This document shows positions 16,420-25,392 of a stretch of 64,000 bases of DNA, piece by piece. Position numbers and translations under genes: made by a program. The notes below the pieces were generated by a model that did not search any database, was not told the origin of the DNA, and saw nothing but the letters and a program-made list of their open reading frames with translations. Numbering within the stretch: the stretch's first letter is position 1; the number at the start of each line of letters is the position of its first letter. The DNA is from Clostridium bovifaecis (GTDB lineage: Bacteria > Bacillota > Clostridia > Clostridiales > Clostridiaceae): contig CP046522.1 in the NCBI GenBank assembly GCA_009738435.1, forward strand, positions 1,023,249-1,087,248, written 5' to 3'.

Positions 16420-18306
16420 ATGATTGAATTATCGTTAAATTCTGTAGAAAAATGTTTTGGAGCCAACTTGATTTTAAGGAATGTTACTTTTGAAGTTCAA
16501 ACTGGAGAGCGGGTTGGCTTAGTTGGAAGAAATGGAAGTGGAAAAAGCACAGTTTTAAAGTTAATATCAGGACTTGAGTGTATTGACAAAGGAAATATTG
16601 CTATTAGAAAAGGAGCAATAATTGGGTATCTTGAGCAGATACCAAGCTACAGTAAAAAATATACAGTAAATGAAGTATTAAATCTTGCATTTAAGGATTT
16701 AATGCAAATAGAAGAAGAAATGATGAAGCTTGAAAAGAAAATGAGAGCTTTAGAGGATGCAGAACTAGATAAAATATTAAAGCTGTATAGCAACATGCAG
16801 GAGCAGTATGAGATTAGAGGAGGATATGAAAAGGAAGAAAAGCTTAGCAGAATATGCACTGGATTAAAGTTTAGTAATGAATTCTTAAATAAGCATTTTA
16901 GTCTATTAAGCGGAGGAGAAAAGACCACCGTGATGTTAGGGAAAATACTATTAGAAAATCCAGATATATTGCTTTTAGATGAACCAACAAACCATTTAGA
17001 TATGGATTCCTTAGACTGGCTTGAAAATTACCTAAAGGAATATAGGGGGGCTGTTGTTATAGTATCTCATGATAGATACTTTTTAGATAGCGTTGTCTCC
17101 AAAATAATTGAAATTGAAGATTTAGAAAGTAAGACTTATATGGGTAATTATTCTGATTTTATAAAACAAAAGGAAGAAAACATTACTTTAGAGCTGGAGT
17201 CTTTTAAAGAGCAGCAAAAGAAAGTTGATGCTATAGAAAATTCAATAAAAACTTTAAGGGATTGGGCCAATAGAAGTGGTAATGAAAAATTCTATAGAAG
17301 AGCTGCTAGTATGCAAAAGAGATTAGAAAAGATGGAAAAGGTAGATAGACCTAATACAGAAAAACAAAATATGAAGCTTAATATTAAAAGCAGCGGTCGT
17401 TCGGGAGAAGAAGCCATAAAACTAGAAGGAGCATGTAAAAGTTTTTACGATAAGGAGCTGTTTTGTGATGCTAATCTATTAGTTACTTACGGGGAAAGGA
17501 TTGCTTTAATAGGACCTAATGGAAGTGGAAAGTCAACTATGATAAAAATTTTATTAGGAGAAGAGAGGATTGATCAGGGGAAAATTCAGCTTGGTGCTAA
17601 TGCAAAAGTAGCATACCTTCCCCAGGATATAAATTTTAAAGATGAAACGCAAACAGTACTTCAATATTTTAGAGAAGATATAGAGGTATTGGAGGGTAAG
17701 GCTAGAGAATATCTTTCTAAATTTATGTTTTATGGAGAGAGCGTGTTTAAAAAAGTTGGAAGTCTGTCTGGTGGAGAAAAAACAAGGCTCAAGTTAAGCA
17801 AGCTCCTATACGAGGATGTAAATCTACTAGTACTAGACGAACCTACTAACCATTTAGACATTGATTCAATAGAGACACTAGAGGAAGCACTAATGGACTT
17901 TAAAGGAACCATATTTTTTATATCTCATGATAGATATTTTATAAATAAAATTTGTAATAAAGTAGTGGCCCTTGAAAATAAAAGACTTACAAGTTGCATA
18001 GGGAATTATGATTACTATAAAGTTAAAAAAACTGAATTGATAGAAAAAATAGAAGAGGCAAAAATAAAAGAAGAAAAGCCAAAGAAGGTGAAAGCTGCAG
18101 ATGAAACAAGGAAAAAAGAAATGATAATCAAAGGACTAGAAAAAAATATATATGAACTAGAGCAAGAGTTATCTGAATTAGATATTAAAATAAACTCTTT
18201 AGGCTCCGATTATATAGAACTAAGCAAATTCACTTCTAAGAAGGAGAAATTTGAAGAAGAACTAGAAAGGCTGATGGAAGAATGGGTTAAGTTAGATATG
18301 CTATAA
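16420..18306 (+). CDS. ABC-F family ATPase (probable ribosome protection / translation factor)
   Basis: A 628-residue protein with two ABC ATPase cassettes and no membrane segments. Cassette 1: Walker A GRNGSGKST near residue 36, signature LSGGEKT, Walker B LLLDEPTNHLD. Cassette 2: GPNGSGKST near 364, LSGGEKTRLKLSK, LVLDEPTNHLD. Between them is the helical P-site tRNA interaction linker (about 240-320), and a charged coiled-coil tail follows (about 545-628). ABC-F proteins act on the ribosome, and some displace macrolide, lincosamide or pleuromutilin drugs. The leader peptide and two terminators upstream argue for drug-inducible expression, so a resistance role is likely. A housekeeping YdiF/EttA-like role is the alternative. 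The start follows AAGGAGGAG. Confidence 0.92.
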   Translation: MIELSLNSVEKCFGANLILRNVTFEVQTGERVGLVGRNGSGKSTVLKLISGLECIDKGNIAIRKGAIIGYLEQIPSYSKKYTVNEVLNLAFKDLMQIEEEMMKLEKKMRALEDAELDKILKLYSNMQEQYEIRGGYEKEEKLSRICTGLKFSNEFLNKHFSLLSGGEKTTVMLGKILLENPDILLLDEPTNHLDMDSLDWLENYLKEYRGAVVIVSHDRYFLDSVVSKIIEIEDLESKTYMGNYSDFIKQKEENITLELESFKEQQKKVDAIENSIKTLRDWANRSGNEKFYRRAASMQKRLEKMEKVDRPNTEKQNMKLNIKSSGRSGEEAIKLEGACKSFYDKELFCDANLLVTYGERIALIGPNGSGKSTMIKILLGEERIDQGKIQLGANAKVAYLPQDINFKDETQTVLQYFREDIEVLEGKAREYLSKFMFYGESVFKKVGSLSGGEKTRLKLSKLLYEDVNLLVLDEPTNHLDIDSIETLEEALMDFKGTIFFISHDRYFINKICNKVVALENKRLTSCIGNYDYYKVKKTELIEKIEEAKIKEEKPKKVKAADETRKKEMIIKGLEKNIYELEQELSELDIKINSLGSDYIELSKFTSKKEKFEEELERLMEEWVKLDML

Positions 18307-18358
18307 AATAGTATTGATTTAAAATAGAAATAATATTGCGCAAGGATGTGAATATAAG

Positions 18359-19629
18359 ATGAAACATTTGAAACGGTTAATGGCTCCTTATAGGGGGCTG
18401 CCTAAGGAGATATATATAATATTTATGGCAAAAATAATTAATGCTCTTGGGTGTTTTGTAATGCCGCTTTTAACAATTATACTTAAAGACAAAATAGGAT
18501 TATCAGAGCAAATGGTAGGAATGTATATAAGTGCAGCGGGCATATTGCAGCTGCCAGCTGCTATGCTTGGTGGAAAACTAGCAGATAATATTGGAAGAAA
18601 AAAAGTAATAATCATATTTGACTGCTTGGCTGCATTGCTTTATATAACCTGTGGTTTTATGAAGCCATCTATTGTCATGGTATATGTATTAATGGTAGCA
18701 TCAGCTTCAATGGTTACTGCGGGGCCAGCTCATGACTCATTAATTGCAGACTTAACTACAAACCAAAATAGAGAAGGAGCTTATGCTCTTTCATATATGG
18801 GATGGAATTTAGGATTTGCTATAGGGCCAGTTTTAGGAGGAATTTTATATGAAAAAAATCTATCTCTAATTTTTATAGGAGATGCAGCTACAGCTTTAAT
18901 TTCACTTGGGATGATTGCGTATTTTATCCAAGAAACCATCCATAAAACTAAGGAAGAAATAGTTGATGAAGATCGTACTATGGAGAAGCAAGAAGAAGGC
19001 TCTATTTTCCAAGTGCTAGTAAAAAGACCTATACTAATTTATTTTGCTGTAATTGTATGTGGATTTAATTTTGTATATTCTCAATGGTCATATTTAATGC
19101 CACTCCATTTAATGTCAATTTATCCCTTAGATAAGGCTGAATTTTTTGGACGTATATCTGGATTTAACGGGATAGTGGTAATACTGTTTACTCCTTTGGT
19201 TACTTATATATCTAAAGATATTAAAAGCATTAGAAGAATGGTTTATGGAGGAGTTTTGTATGCATTAGGTTTTGGAATGCTTGGATTCTATAACAAGCTA
19301 ATACACTTTTTATAAGTACATTTATATTTACTTTAGGGGAAATAGTACTTGCAATCAGTACATCTCCCTTTATTGCAAATCATACTCCAGCATCCCATAG
19401 GGGAAGGATGAACGCTATTATTCCCATGATATATGGACTAGGATATACAGTAGGCCCGTTAGGAATGGGGCAAATATTAAGATTTGTAGGAATAAATAGT
19501 GCTTGGAAGTTAGCTGGAATTATAAGTATAGTTGCATCTTGCTTTATGTTTATGCTTGAATTTTATAATAGAGATAAGAAGCATAAAGCTGTGGCTGAGG
19601 CAGAAAAAATGCTGATTGAACAGCACTAA
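18359..19629 (+). pseudogene. MFS transporter, broken by a one-base frameshift
   Basis: A 12-helix major facilitator, MDR type. The first frame (18359-19315) carries about nine helices with the loop motif GGKLADNIGRKKV and the antiporter-type NLGFAIGPVLGG. It then ends in KLIHFL and a stop. The remaining helices follow in another frame through 19629 (FISTFIFTLGEIVLAIST, then HRGRMNAIIPMIYGLGYTVGPLG). Adding one T to the run at 19307-19311 restores a single protein of about 423 residues, the normal family size. It lies 52 bases after the ABC-F gene and could be co-induced with it. Probably a drug or metabolite exporter; the substrate is unknown. Confidence 0.87.
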
Positions 19630-19751
19630 AAAAATGCAAGTGACATTAGTGAATTTATATTTATAAGGACGAAAGATTTTCCGTTTATAAAATAACATCT
19701 TAAGTGGGGAATAATAAGAAATGGAAACTAAAACTATGAAAAAAGTGTTAG

Positions 19752-20196
19752 ATTTTAGATTATGGGGGAAGCTTGGAAAATAGAAGCCGTCTTCTTATGG
19801 AGATAACTAAAGCTGTACGTGAAGCAATAGGTAAAGACTGTCTATTACTAGTTAGACTAGGTTTGGATGGCCTTCTGCCTGGTGGACTTACACTAGATGA
19901 AGGTTGCTTAGCAGCCAAAAAGCTAGAGAAATTAGGAATTGATATTCTTGATGTATTCAAAGGACTTGTTCCACCCCCTGATGCTACCAGGACCTGCTAT
20001 GCTGAAAGATATGCTCAGAACTGTTAAGGGATGTGTGAACATTCCTGTTATTGGCGCTGGGGAATTAGCTGATGTTGAAGTTGTAGCAGATATGGTAGAA
20101 AAAGGTGAGGTGGATTTCATTGCTCTTGGAAGACCTATAATGAATCATCCAAACTTTGTAGAAGAATTATTAAAAAAGATACAAAATAAACATTGA
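19752..20196 (+). pseudogene. Old Yellow Enzyme (NADH:flavin oxidoreductase) remnant
   Basis: A piece of an OYE-family TIM barrel. It begins abruptly at YGGSLENRSRLLMEI (19761 on), just after an in-frame stop at 19749-19751, so the N-terminal half of the enzyme, including the catalytic region, is missing. The frame breaks near the C run at 19975-19979; removing one C joins it to the second part (LPGPAMLKDMLRTVKGCVNI, then IPVIGAGEL and FIALGRPIMNHPNF), which holds the FMN phosphate-binding end of the barrel. With at least a truncation and a frameshift this is a real pseudogene. A fragment starting with METKTMKKVLDFR at 19720 may be the remains of the original gene start. Confidence 0.82.
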
Positions 20197-20466
20197 TGAT
20201 AGGGTAAAGGAAAGGAGGATAGTTCAATTTTTCTGTACCATCAATAGAAAATGGAGGGATGTCAGTTTGTGATGAGATTATTGCCTTTGACCATCCGCAT
20301 CCAATTCATGAAGGTCCAAGACTTATCAATAAATATGGAAAAATAATATAAAGTACCACAGGCAAGGGCAATTATAGCCATAATTGCCTACATTCTGTGC
20401 AATATAGTTAGAGGGATTCAAGAGTCTAATAAAAAGGGAGCAATTCCTATGCCCCCGCCTATCATT
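20197..20466. other. Gap with an unassigned coding remnant
   Basis: No intact gene. One frame at about 20223-20350 reads NFSVPSIENGGMSVCDEIIA followed by FDHPHPIHEGPRL and ends at a TAA. Its codon use looks like protein, but it has no convincing start and I do not recognise the family. It is probably another decayed gene next to the OYE remnant. Confidence 0.45.
20368..20389. repeat. Perfect 9-bp inverted repeat
   Basis: GGCAATTAT (20368-20376), AGCC loop, ATAATTGCC (20381-20389). No T tract on either side, so not a standard terminator. Confidence 0.6.
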
Positions 20467-21696
20467 CTAAAATGCAAAGTTTCCATTCTTAAATACTTCT
20501 ATTTCCTTTCCATTTGATGTAACCCCTATAATCTGAAGATCTTCTGTTCCTACCATAAAATCGACATGAGTAAGAGAAGTGTTGACTCCTTTATTTGCTA
20601 ACTCTTCTTTACTCATTGCTTCGCCGTTTTTTATACATACTGGGTATGCATCTCCAATAGCTAAATGGCAAGATGCATTTTCATCGAAAAGGGTATTAAA
20701 GAATATGGTTTTTAGGTTTGAAATAGGTGAATCATAAGGAACTAAAGCTACTTCGCCAATATAGTGGGATCCTTCGTCAGTTTCAATAATATTTTTAAGG
20801 GTATCGTATCCTTTTTCGGCTTTAAAATCTATAATCCGTCCTTCTTTAAATGTAAGTGAGAAGTTTTCAATTAAATTTCCATTTTCATTTAAAGGCATAG
20901 AACTTACCACTATGCCATTAATTCCATTCTTCTTAGGCAGAGTAAATACCTCTTCTGTTGGCATGTTTGCAATAAACTCTAAGCCATCAGGAGTATAGTC
21001 TGAACCACCTAGCCATATATGATTTTCAGGAAGTTCGATTTCCAAATCTGTACCTAAGGAATTTTTATATTTTAGACACTTAAATTGATTATCATTCAAA
21101 TATGACAATCTTTTCTTTAAATTATTTTTATGCTCATCCCAAGCGAGTACGGGATCCTCTTTATCGGCTCTAACTGCCTTGAATATATAACCCCAAAGCT
21201 TATCTATAGCATTTTCTTCAGATAGATTAGGAAATACCTTTTTCGCCCAAGCCTTTGTAGGAACGGATACGACGCTCCACACGTTCTTATTGTTCATAAG
21301 CCTTTCTCTATACTCTTCCAATGCAGTGCTGCGAGTCCTTGTTGATTTTAATATTCTTTCTGGGTTTACATCTTTCAAAAGTTCAGGGTCTGATGCAGAT
21401 ATGCTTAAAAATGCTGCCCCTTGATTCGCGTAAGATAGATAAAATTCTTTTTGCCAATCAGGGAACTCTTCAAAAACCTCTTCTGGAGCGTTTAAGAATT
21501 TAATTTTTGAAGATAGTTCATCTACCCAATTCAGAACTACATCCTTTGCACCTTCTTTATAAGCTATTTCAGCTATTTTTCTAGTAAAAAAAGCACACTC
21601 TATTGGGCTTGATATAACAAGAATTTGATTCTTTTGAATATTAATTCCTGATTTTACTATAAGTTTTGCATATTTCTCTAAAAAACTATTGTTCAT
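20467..21696 (-). CDS. M29-family metallo-aminopeptidase (AmpS/PepS-like)
   Basis: A 409-residue cytoplasmic leucyl-type aminopeptidase of family M29. Candidate metal ligands are in order: Glu in NMPTEEVFT (about residue 250), Glu in HYIGEVALVPYD (about 316), His in ASCHLAIGDAY (about 345) and the THVDFMVG segment (about 378). The length is the family norm (~410). The start has AAAGGAG 7 bases upstream. It releases N-terminal residues from peptides with broad specificity, a sensible role in an amino-acid-using anaerobe. It is followed on the same strand by nothing, and the upstream neighbour is guaD with its own terminator. Confidence 0.93.
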   Translation of the reverse strand: MNNSFLEKYAKLIVKSGINIQKNQILVISSPIECAFFTRKIAEIAYKEGAKDVVLNWVDELSSKIKFLNAPEEVFEEFPDWQKEFYLSYANQGAAFLSISASDPELLKDVNPERILKSTRTRSTALEEYRERLMNNKNVWSVVSVPTKAWAKKVFPNLSEENAIDKLWGYIFKAVRADKEDPVLAWDEHKNNLKKRLSYLNDNQFKCLKYKNSLGTDLEIELPENHIWLGGSDYTPDGLEFIANMPTEEVFTLPKKNGINGIVVSSMPLNENGNLIENFSLTFKEGRIIDFKAEKGYDTLKNIIETDEGSHYIGEVALVPYDSPISNLKTIFFNTLFDENASCHLAIGDAYPVCIKNGEAMSKEELANKGVNTSLTHVDFMVGTEDLQIIGVTSNGKEIEVFKNGNFAF

Positions 21697-21777
21697 ATTG
21701 GTACTCCTTTCAATTTATGGGCATTTTCTAAAGTTAATATATATTATATCCATATTTATATTGCCATCAAATGTTAA

Positions 21778-21800
21778 TGTTAAGTGCCTGGCACTTAACA
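21778..21800. repeat. 23-bp perfect palindrome
   Basis: TGTTAAGTGCC, a central T, GGCACTTAACA: 11-bp perfect arms. It lies between the guaD terminator and the M29 gene promoter region. It could be a dispersed palindromic unit or an operator of the aminopeptidase gene. Confidence 0.65.
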
Positions 21801-21834
21801 AAAAAGGTATAGTCTAAAACTAGGCTATACCTTT
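21800..21834 (-). terminator. Terminator of guaD
   Basis: On the minus strand AAAGGTATAG (21834-21825) pairs with CTATACCTTT (21812-21803), followed by T. The hairpin includes the guaD stop codon. Confidence 0.72.
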
Positions 21835-23112
21835 AGGTTCTTCGATTAAGTTTCCAGAAACATATCTGTGAAGTATATGTCTATCGTCTCCAACATAAAT
21901 AAATCTTTCAAGTCTTTGTTCTAGGGTATAGTTGGCGTAATTAAGGTTAGAATCATCAATGATAAGAGCATCAAACTCATAATCTTTTTCAAAGCTCCCT
22001 ACCTTTCCAAAGAAACTGCCGCCGCCTTTAGTGGCTATATAGAAGGCTTCAGGATTGGAAAGGAAAGAAATTTCCTTATTAGAATTTGCCCAAAATAGCT
22101 TAGATACTTGAATTGCATATACCATTGTTTTAAAAATTGAGCATGTATGGCCGCCGCTTATATCAGAACCAAAGCCAAGTCTAATATTATTATCAAGAAA
22201 TTTTCTAATAGGCATCATGCCACTTCCAACATTCAGATTAGAACTTGGACAATGTACCGCCATAACATTATTTTCTTTCATTAATGCTATTTCTTCATCA
22301 GAAGAAAAGCTGCAATGAGCCATTAATGTTGGAGTTTGGCCAAAAAGATTAAATTTATTATAAACATCACCATAATATTTTAAAGCTGGAAATAGCTCTT
22401 TTACCCAAGCTATTTCATTTCTATTTTCTGACAGGTGAGATTGAACTGGAACATTATATTTTATGCTGAGTTCACCTAACCCTTTTAGTAACTCACTGCT
22501 GCAGCTTGGCACAAATCTAGGAGTTATTATAGGTTTAACAAGGGAAGACCTATCTTTGTATTTAATTATCATTTCTTCTGTATCTTCTAAGGATGATTCT
22601 AAGGTTTCACATATGTAAGGAGGGCAGTTTGTGTCCATATTTACTTTACCTACAAATGCTCCTAGACCAGAATTGATAAAGAGCTCTATTAAATCCATGG
22701 ATGAGTTCTTATGAACTGTTGCAAACAGCGCTATTCTAGTAGTCCCTTGTTTCCATATTTCTTTAATGAATTTTCCATATATCCTTTTGCTGTATTCAGT
22801 ATCTTTAAATCTTGATTCCTCAGGGAAGGTGTAATCATTAAGCCAAGGGATTAACTCTTTGTCCATAGCCATTCCAAGGTGTTTAAATTGTGAAGCGTGA
22901 CAATGCAAATCATTCATACCAGGAATTATTAATTTATTGCTATAGTCAGTTATTTGAAAGTTTTTATAAGTTTCAGGTAATACAGTATAAACATTATCTA
23001 CTTTTCCATTAACAACTACTATAAAACCATTTTCTATCAAGGTAAATCTTTCAGGGGTAGTTGTAAAGACAATGTCACCTTTAAATATCTTAGTTGAACT
23101 CATTAAATTCAT
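21820..23112 (-). CDS. guaD: Guanine deaminase / related amidohydrolase
   Basis: A 430-residue amidohydrolase-superfamily enzyme, best matched to guanine deaminase (guanine to xanthine plus ammonia). Metal-site residues in order: HCH in MNDLHCHASQF (about residue 70), His in VQSHLSENRNEI (about 224), His in LMAHCSF (about 264) and Asp in LGFGSDISGG (about 315). HCPSSNLNVGSG is also typical of the guanine deaminase/TRZ-ATZ branch. AAGGAG precedes ATG 23112; the later ATG 23103 is less well spaced. Monocistronic. Related deaminases acting on other amines are possible, but the HxH-ASQ form favours guanine. Confidence 0.85.
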   Translation of the reverse strand: MNLMSSTKIFKGDIVFTTTPERFTLIENGFIVVVNGKVDNVYTVLPETYKNFQITDYSNKLIIPGMNDLHCHASQFKHLGMAMDKELIPWLNDYTFPEESRFKDTEYSKRIYGKFIKEIWKQGTTRIALFATVHKNSSMDLIELFINSGLGAFVGKVNMDTNCPPYICETLESSLEDTEEMIIKYKDRSSLVKPIITPRFVPSCSSELLKGLGELSIKYNVPVQSHLSENRNEIAWVKELFPALKYYGDVYNKFNLFGQTPTLMAHCSFSSDEEIALMKENNVMAVHCPSSNLNVGSGMMPIRKFLDNNIRLGFGSDISGGHTCSIFKTMVYAIQVSKLFWANSNKEISFLSNPEAFYIATKGGGSFFGKVGSFEKDYEFDALIIDDSNLNYANYTLEQRLERFIYVGDDRHILHRYVSGNLIEEPKGIA

Positions 23113-23399
23113 TTTTATAGCACACTCCTTGATTTTACAATAAATGCATTTATGTAAAAATGTTTATATTAAATACAATTACATCCTAGTATAGTTTAGC
23201 ATAGGTTACATAATTATCAATAGGCTTTATAGTAGATACTTTGTTGAAAATATTTTCATGAAGTTTTTTCCAATAACTAAAGAGAGAGACTTGTAACTGT
23301 ATTATTGGTAATGTTATTATATTTATTGATAAGGATGATTATTATAGTCTAGAGAACATAAAAGAGATATAAGATAGGTATATAAAGGAGATGGATACT

Positions 23400-23780
23400 A
23401 TGAATTATGGATTTGTTACAGTTAAAGTTAAAGACATGGAGGAATCAGTTAAGTTTTATACAGAGTTCTTAGGCCTTAGCATAGTCAGTAAGTTTCCAGC
23501 AGGACCAGGGATAACAATTACGTTTCTGAGTGATGATAAAGGGAATAAAATTGAGCTGATTGAAAATGAGCATGAAAAAATAAGTGAAGATATTAAAGGG
23601 TTATCTTTAGTTTCTATAGGCTTTATAGTGGATAGTGTGGATAAGATGGTTGAAGTTATTAATGAAAAAGGTATAAAAATAGTAAAAGGTCCGGTTCAGA
23701 CTCCAACAGGAGCAAAATTTGTGTATGTAGAAGATCCAAACGGTGCTGAGATTGAGTTTATAGAGAACTTTAATATATAG
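23400..23780 (+). CDS. VOC-family (glyoxalase/dioxygenase fold) protein
   Basis: A 126-residue vicinal-oxygen-chelate protein of two beta-alpha-beta-beta-beta repeats. First half: GFVTVKVKDMEESVKFYTEF, then LGLSIV; second half ends FVYVEDPNGAEIEFIENF. The C-terminal Glu in IEFIE and the Glu in IELIE could be metal ligands, as in lactoylglutathione lyase-like proteins, but few members have known substrates. I used ATG 23400, which is 10 bases after AAAGGAG; ATG 23391 abuts that site. It is divergent from guaD. The function is not predictable beyond the fold. Confidence 0.78.
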   Translation: MNYGFVTVKVKDMEESVKFYTEFLGLSIVSKFPAGPGITITFLSDDKGNKIELIENEHEKISEDIKGLSLVSIGFIVDSVDKMVEVINEKGIKIVKGPVQTPTGAKFVYVEDPNGAEIEFIENFNI

Positions 23781-23786
23781 TTAAGT

Positions 23787-23823
23787 AAAAGGCTAAGGAG
23801 TTTGTCTCTTTAGCGTTTTGTAT
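23787..23823 (+). terminator. Terminator after the VOC gene
   Basis: AAAAGGCTAAGGAG (23787-23800) pairs with CTCTTTAGCGTTTT (23806-23819), with one mismatch and one wobble, 5-base loop. Confidence 0.65.
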
Positions 23824-23855
23824 TTTTATTAATATGGCGAGGAGATTGATCTATT

Positions 23856-24635
23856 ATGATATTTTATTTTTCAGGTACTGGAAACTCACTACAAGCAGCT
23901 AAAAGTATTGCAGATTATAATGGGGAAAAGCTAGTTTCTATAGCTAAAGAAATAAACAATAAGGATGGGAATTTTGAGTATACGCTAAATGATAAGGAAA
24001 CTATAGGTTTTGTGTTTCCAGTCTATGCTTGGGCACCACCTAAAATGGTTATAAAGTTTATTGAGAAACTAAAATTTAATAATTACAAAGATAATTACAC
24101 TTTCGCTGTAGCAACTTGTGGAGAGAATATAGGAAATACTATGAAGGTTCTCCACAGCAGTTTAATTAAAAAAGGTATGAAACTAAGTAGTGGATTTTCA
24201 CTTAGAATGCCGAATAATTACATTATTATGGGTAACGTCGATTCAAAAGATGTTGAAGAGGAGAAGCTTTTGGCAGCAGAAGAAAGCCTAAAAAATATTA
24301 ATGAGTTAGTAAAAGAAAGAAAAGCTGGAGTGTTTCAAGTGGTGAAGGGATTTGCACCAGGAATATTAACTGCAGTTATAAATCCTTTATTTAATAAGCA
24401 TGCTGTGAATACAAAAAATTTCAATGTGAATGATAGCTGCACTGGCTGTGGCTTATGTGAAGAGGTATGTAATTCTAATACTATTAAGGTTAAAGAAAAG
24501 CCGCAGTGGGGAGAAGAATGTACACAATGCTTAGCTTGTATACACACTTGTCCAGTGAAAGCTATTAACTATGGTAAAAGCACTCAAAATAAAGGCAGGT
24601 ATAGAAATCCTAATGTAAAAGTAAGTGAAAAATGA
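23856..24635 (+). CDS. EFR1-type ferrodoxin (flavodoxin-like domain plus two 4Fe-4S clusters)
   Basis: A 259-residue electron carrier. An N-terminal flavodoxin-like domain begins IFYFSGTGNSLQAA, whose SGTGNS loop holds the FMN phosphate. The C-terminus has two 4Fe-4S motifs: CTGCGLCEEVC (about residues 196-206) with its partner Cys, and CTQCLACIHTCP (about 222-233). This is the EFR1 family common in clostridia. The partner enzyme is not known and no reductase lies beside it. The next gene is a small protein of unknown function 51 bases downstream. Confidence 0.88.
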   Translation: MIFYFSGTGNSLQAAKSIADYNGEKLVSIAKEINNKDGNFEYTLNDKETIGFVFPVYAWAPPKMVIKFIEKLKFNNYKDNYTFAVATCGENIGNTMKVLHSSLIKKGMKLSSGFSLRMPNNYIIMGNVDSKDVEEEKLLAAEESLKNINELVKERKAGVFQVVKGFAPGILTAVINPLFNKHAVNTKNFNVNDSCTGCGLCEEVCNSNTIKVKEKPQWGEECTQCLACIHTCPVKAINYGKSTQNKGRYRNPNVKVSEK

Positions 24636-24686
24636 TAGGCTGTAAATAGGAACCATTCTAATAATAGCTTTTGAGGAGGAAGGTCT

Positions 24687-24929
24687 ATGAAAGTAATATT
24701 CGAATTTAAAGATAGTAATGGTGAAGTGCTTTCAGAGAATAATATAGAAAAGGAATTAACTGATGATGAAATCCTTGTGCTACTAAATAGCATGGAAGTA
24801 GCTTATCCAGTTAACAATGGATTTTTGTTTACAGTTAAGCACTGCATAGTTGAAAGTTCTATTTATGATATGTTTTCAGAGCCATACAAGCTGAAGATAA
24901 TTCTTAGAGAAAAAGCACAGCATATATAA
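24687..24929 (+). CDS. Small protein of unknown function
   Basis: An 80-residue protein I do not recognise. It has GAGGAGGAAGG upstream, a coherent amphipathic sequence (KVIFEFKDSNGEVL at the start, YKLKIILREKAQHI at the end) and no signal peptide or membrane helix. The codon use matches its neighbours. It lies 51 bases after the ferrodoxin gene and may be co-transcribed with it. Confidence 0.68.
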   Translation: MKVIFEFKDSNGEVLSENNIEKELTDDEILVLLNSMEVAYPVNNGFLFTVKHCIVESSIYDMFSEPYKLKIILREKAQHI

Positions 24930-25392
24930 ATATGAGAATTATTATGAAGGTCCCTTAGTTGGTATTTATGAATTAAAGAGAAGATATGAATTTTAATAAG
25001 AAAGAGCTGATATTACGGAGTCCTTAGAATTAGCTTAAAAGATATTCAACTAATACCTATGGAGCTCCTCTTGTAATTATCGTTTTTGGAGTAGCTATAG
25101 GTAAAAGAGGATTCAATCTCTGAGAAGATTGAGTCCTTTTTAGCATGTCCTTGGGGATGAGTGCATAAATTGGTAATATTTTTCTTAATTTACGCAGAGC
25201 CTATAGAAGAAAAGAAATTTATATTTAAGTATACATTTACAATTAGTTGCTTCCACTATTTATAGTGATATCAAATATATGGTATAATCACATTAGTTAT
25301 TTATTATAATAAAGTAAAAATTTAGAAAAAAATAAAAAACCGCCAATGATGGTACTGATTACATGACTCTATTAACAAGGAGGCATTATTAA
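24930..25392. other. 463-bp gap upstream of the sigma-54 activator
   Basis: No credible gene. It contains a terminator at 25109-25141 and an A+T-rich stretch with a TATAAT at about 25288 that might serve the activator gene, but without a matching -35 box. Confidence 0.55.
25109..25141 (+). terminator. Rho-independent terminator
   Basis: GGATTCAATCT (25109-25119) pairs with AGATTGAGTCC (25126-25136), one wobble, followed by five T. It probably ends the ferrodoxin transcript. Confidence 0.78.

Noticed and set aside
15972..16420. Tandem hairpins as part of a mobile element end
   Set aside because: Each hairpin is followed by a T run and they sit between a leader frame and an ABC-F gene. Attenuation explains them without a transposon, and no target duplication is seen.
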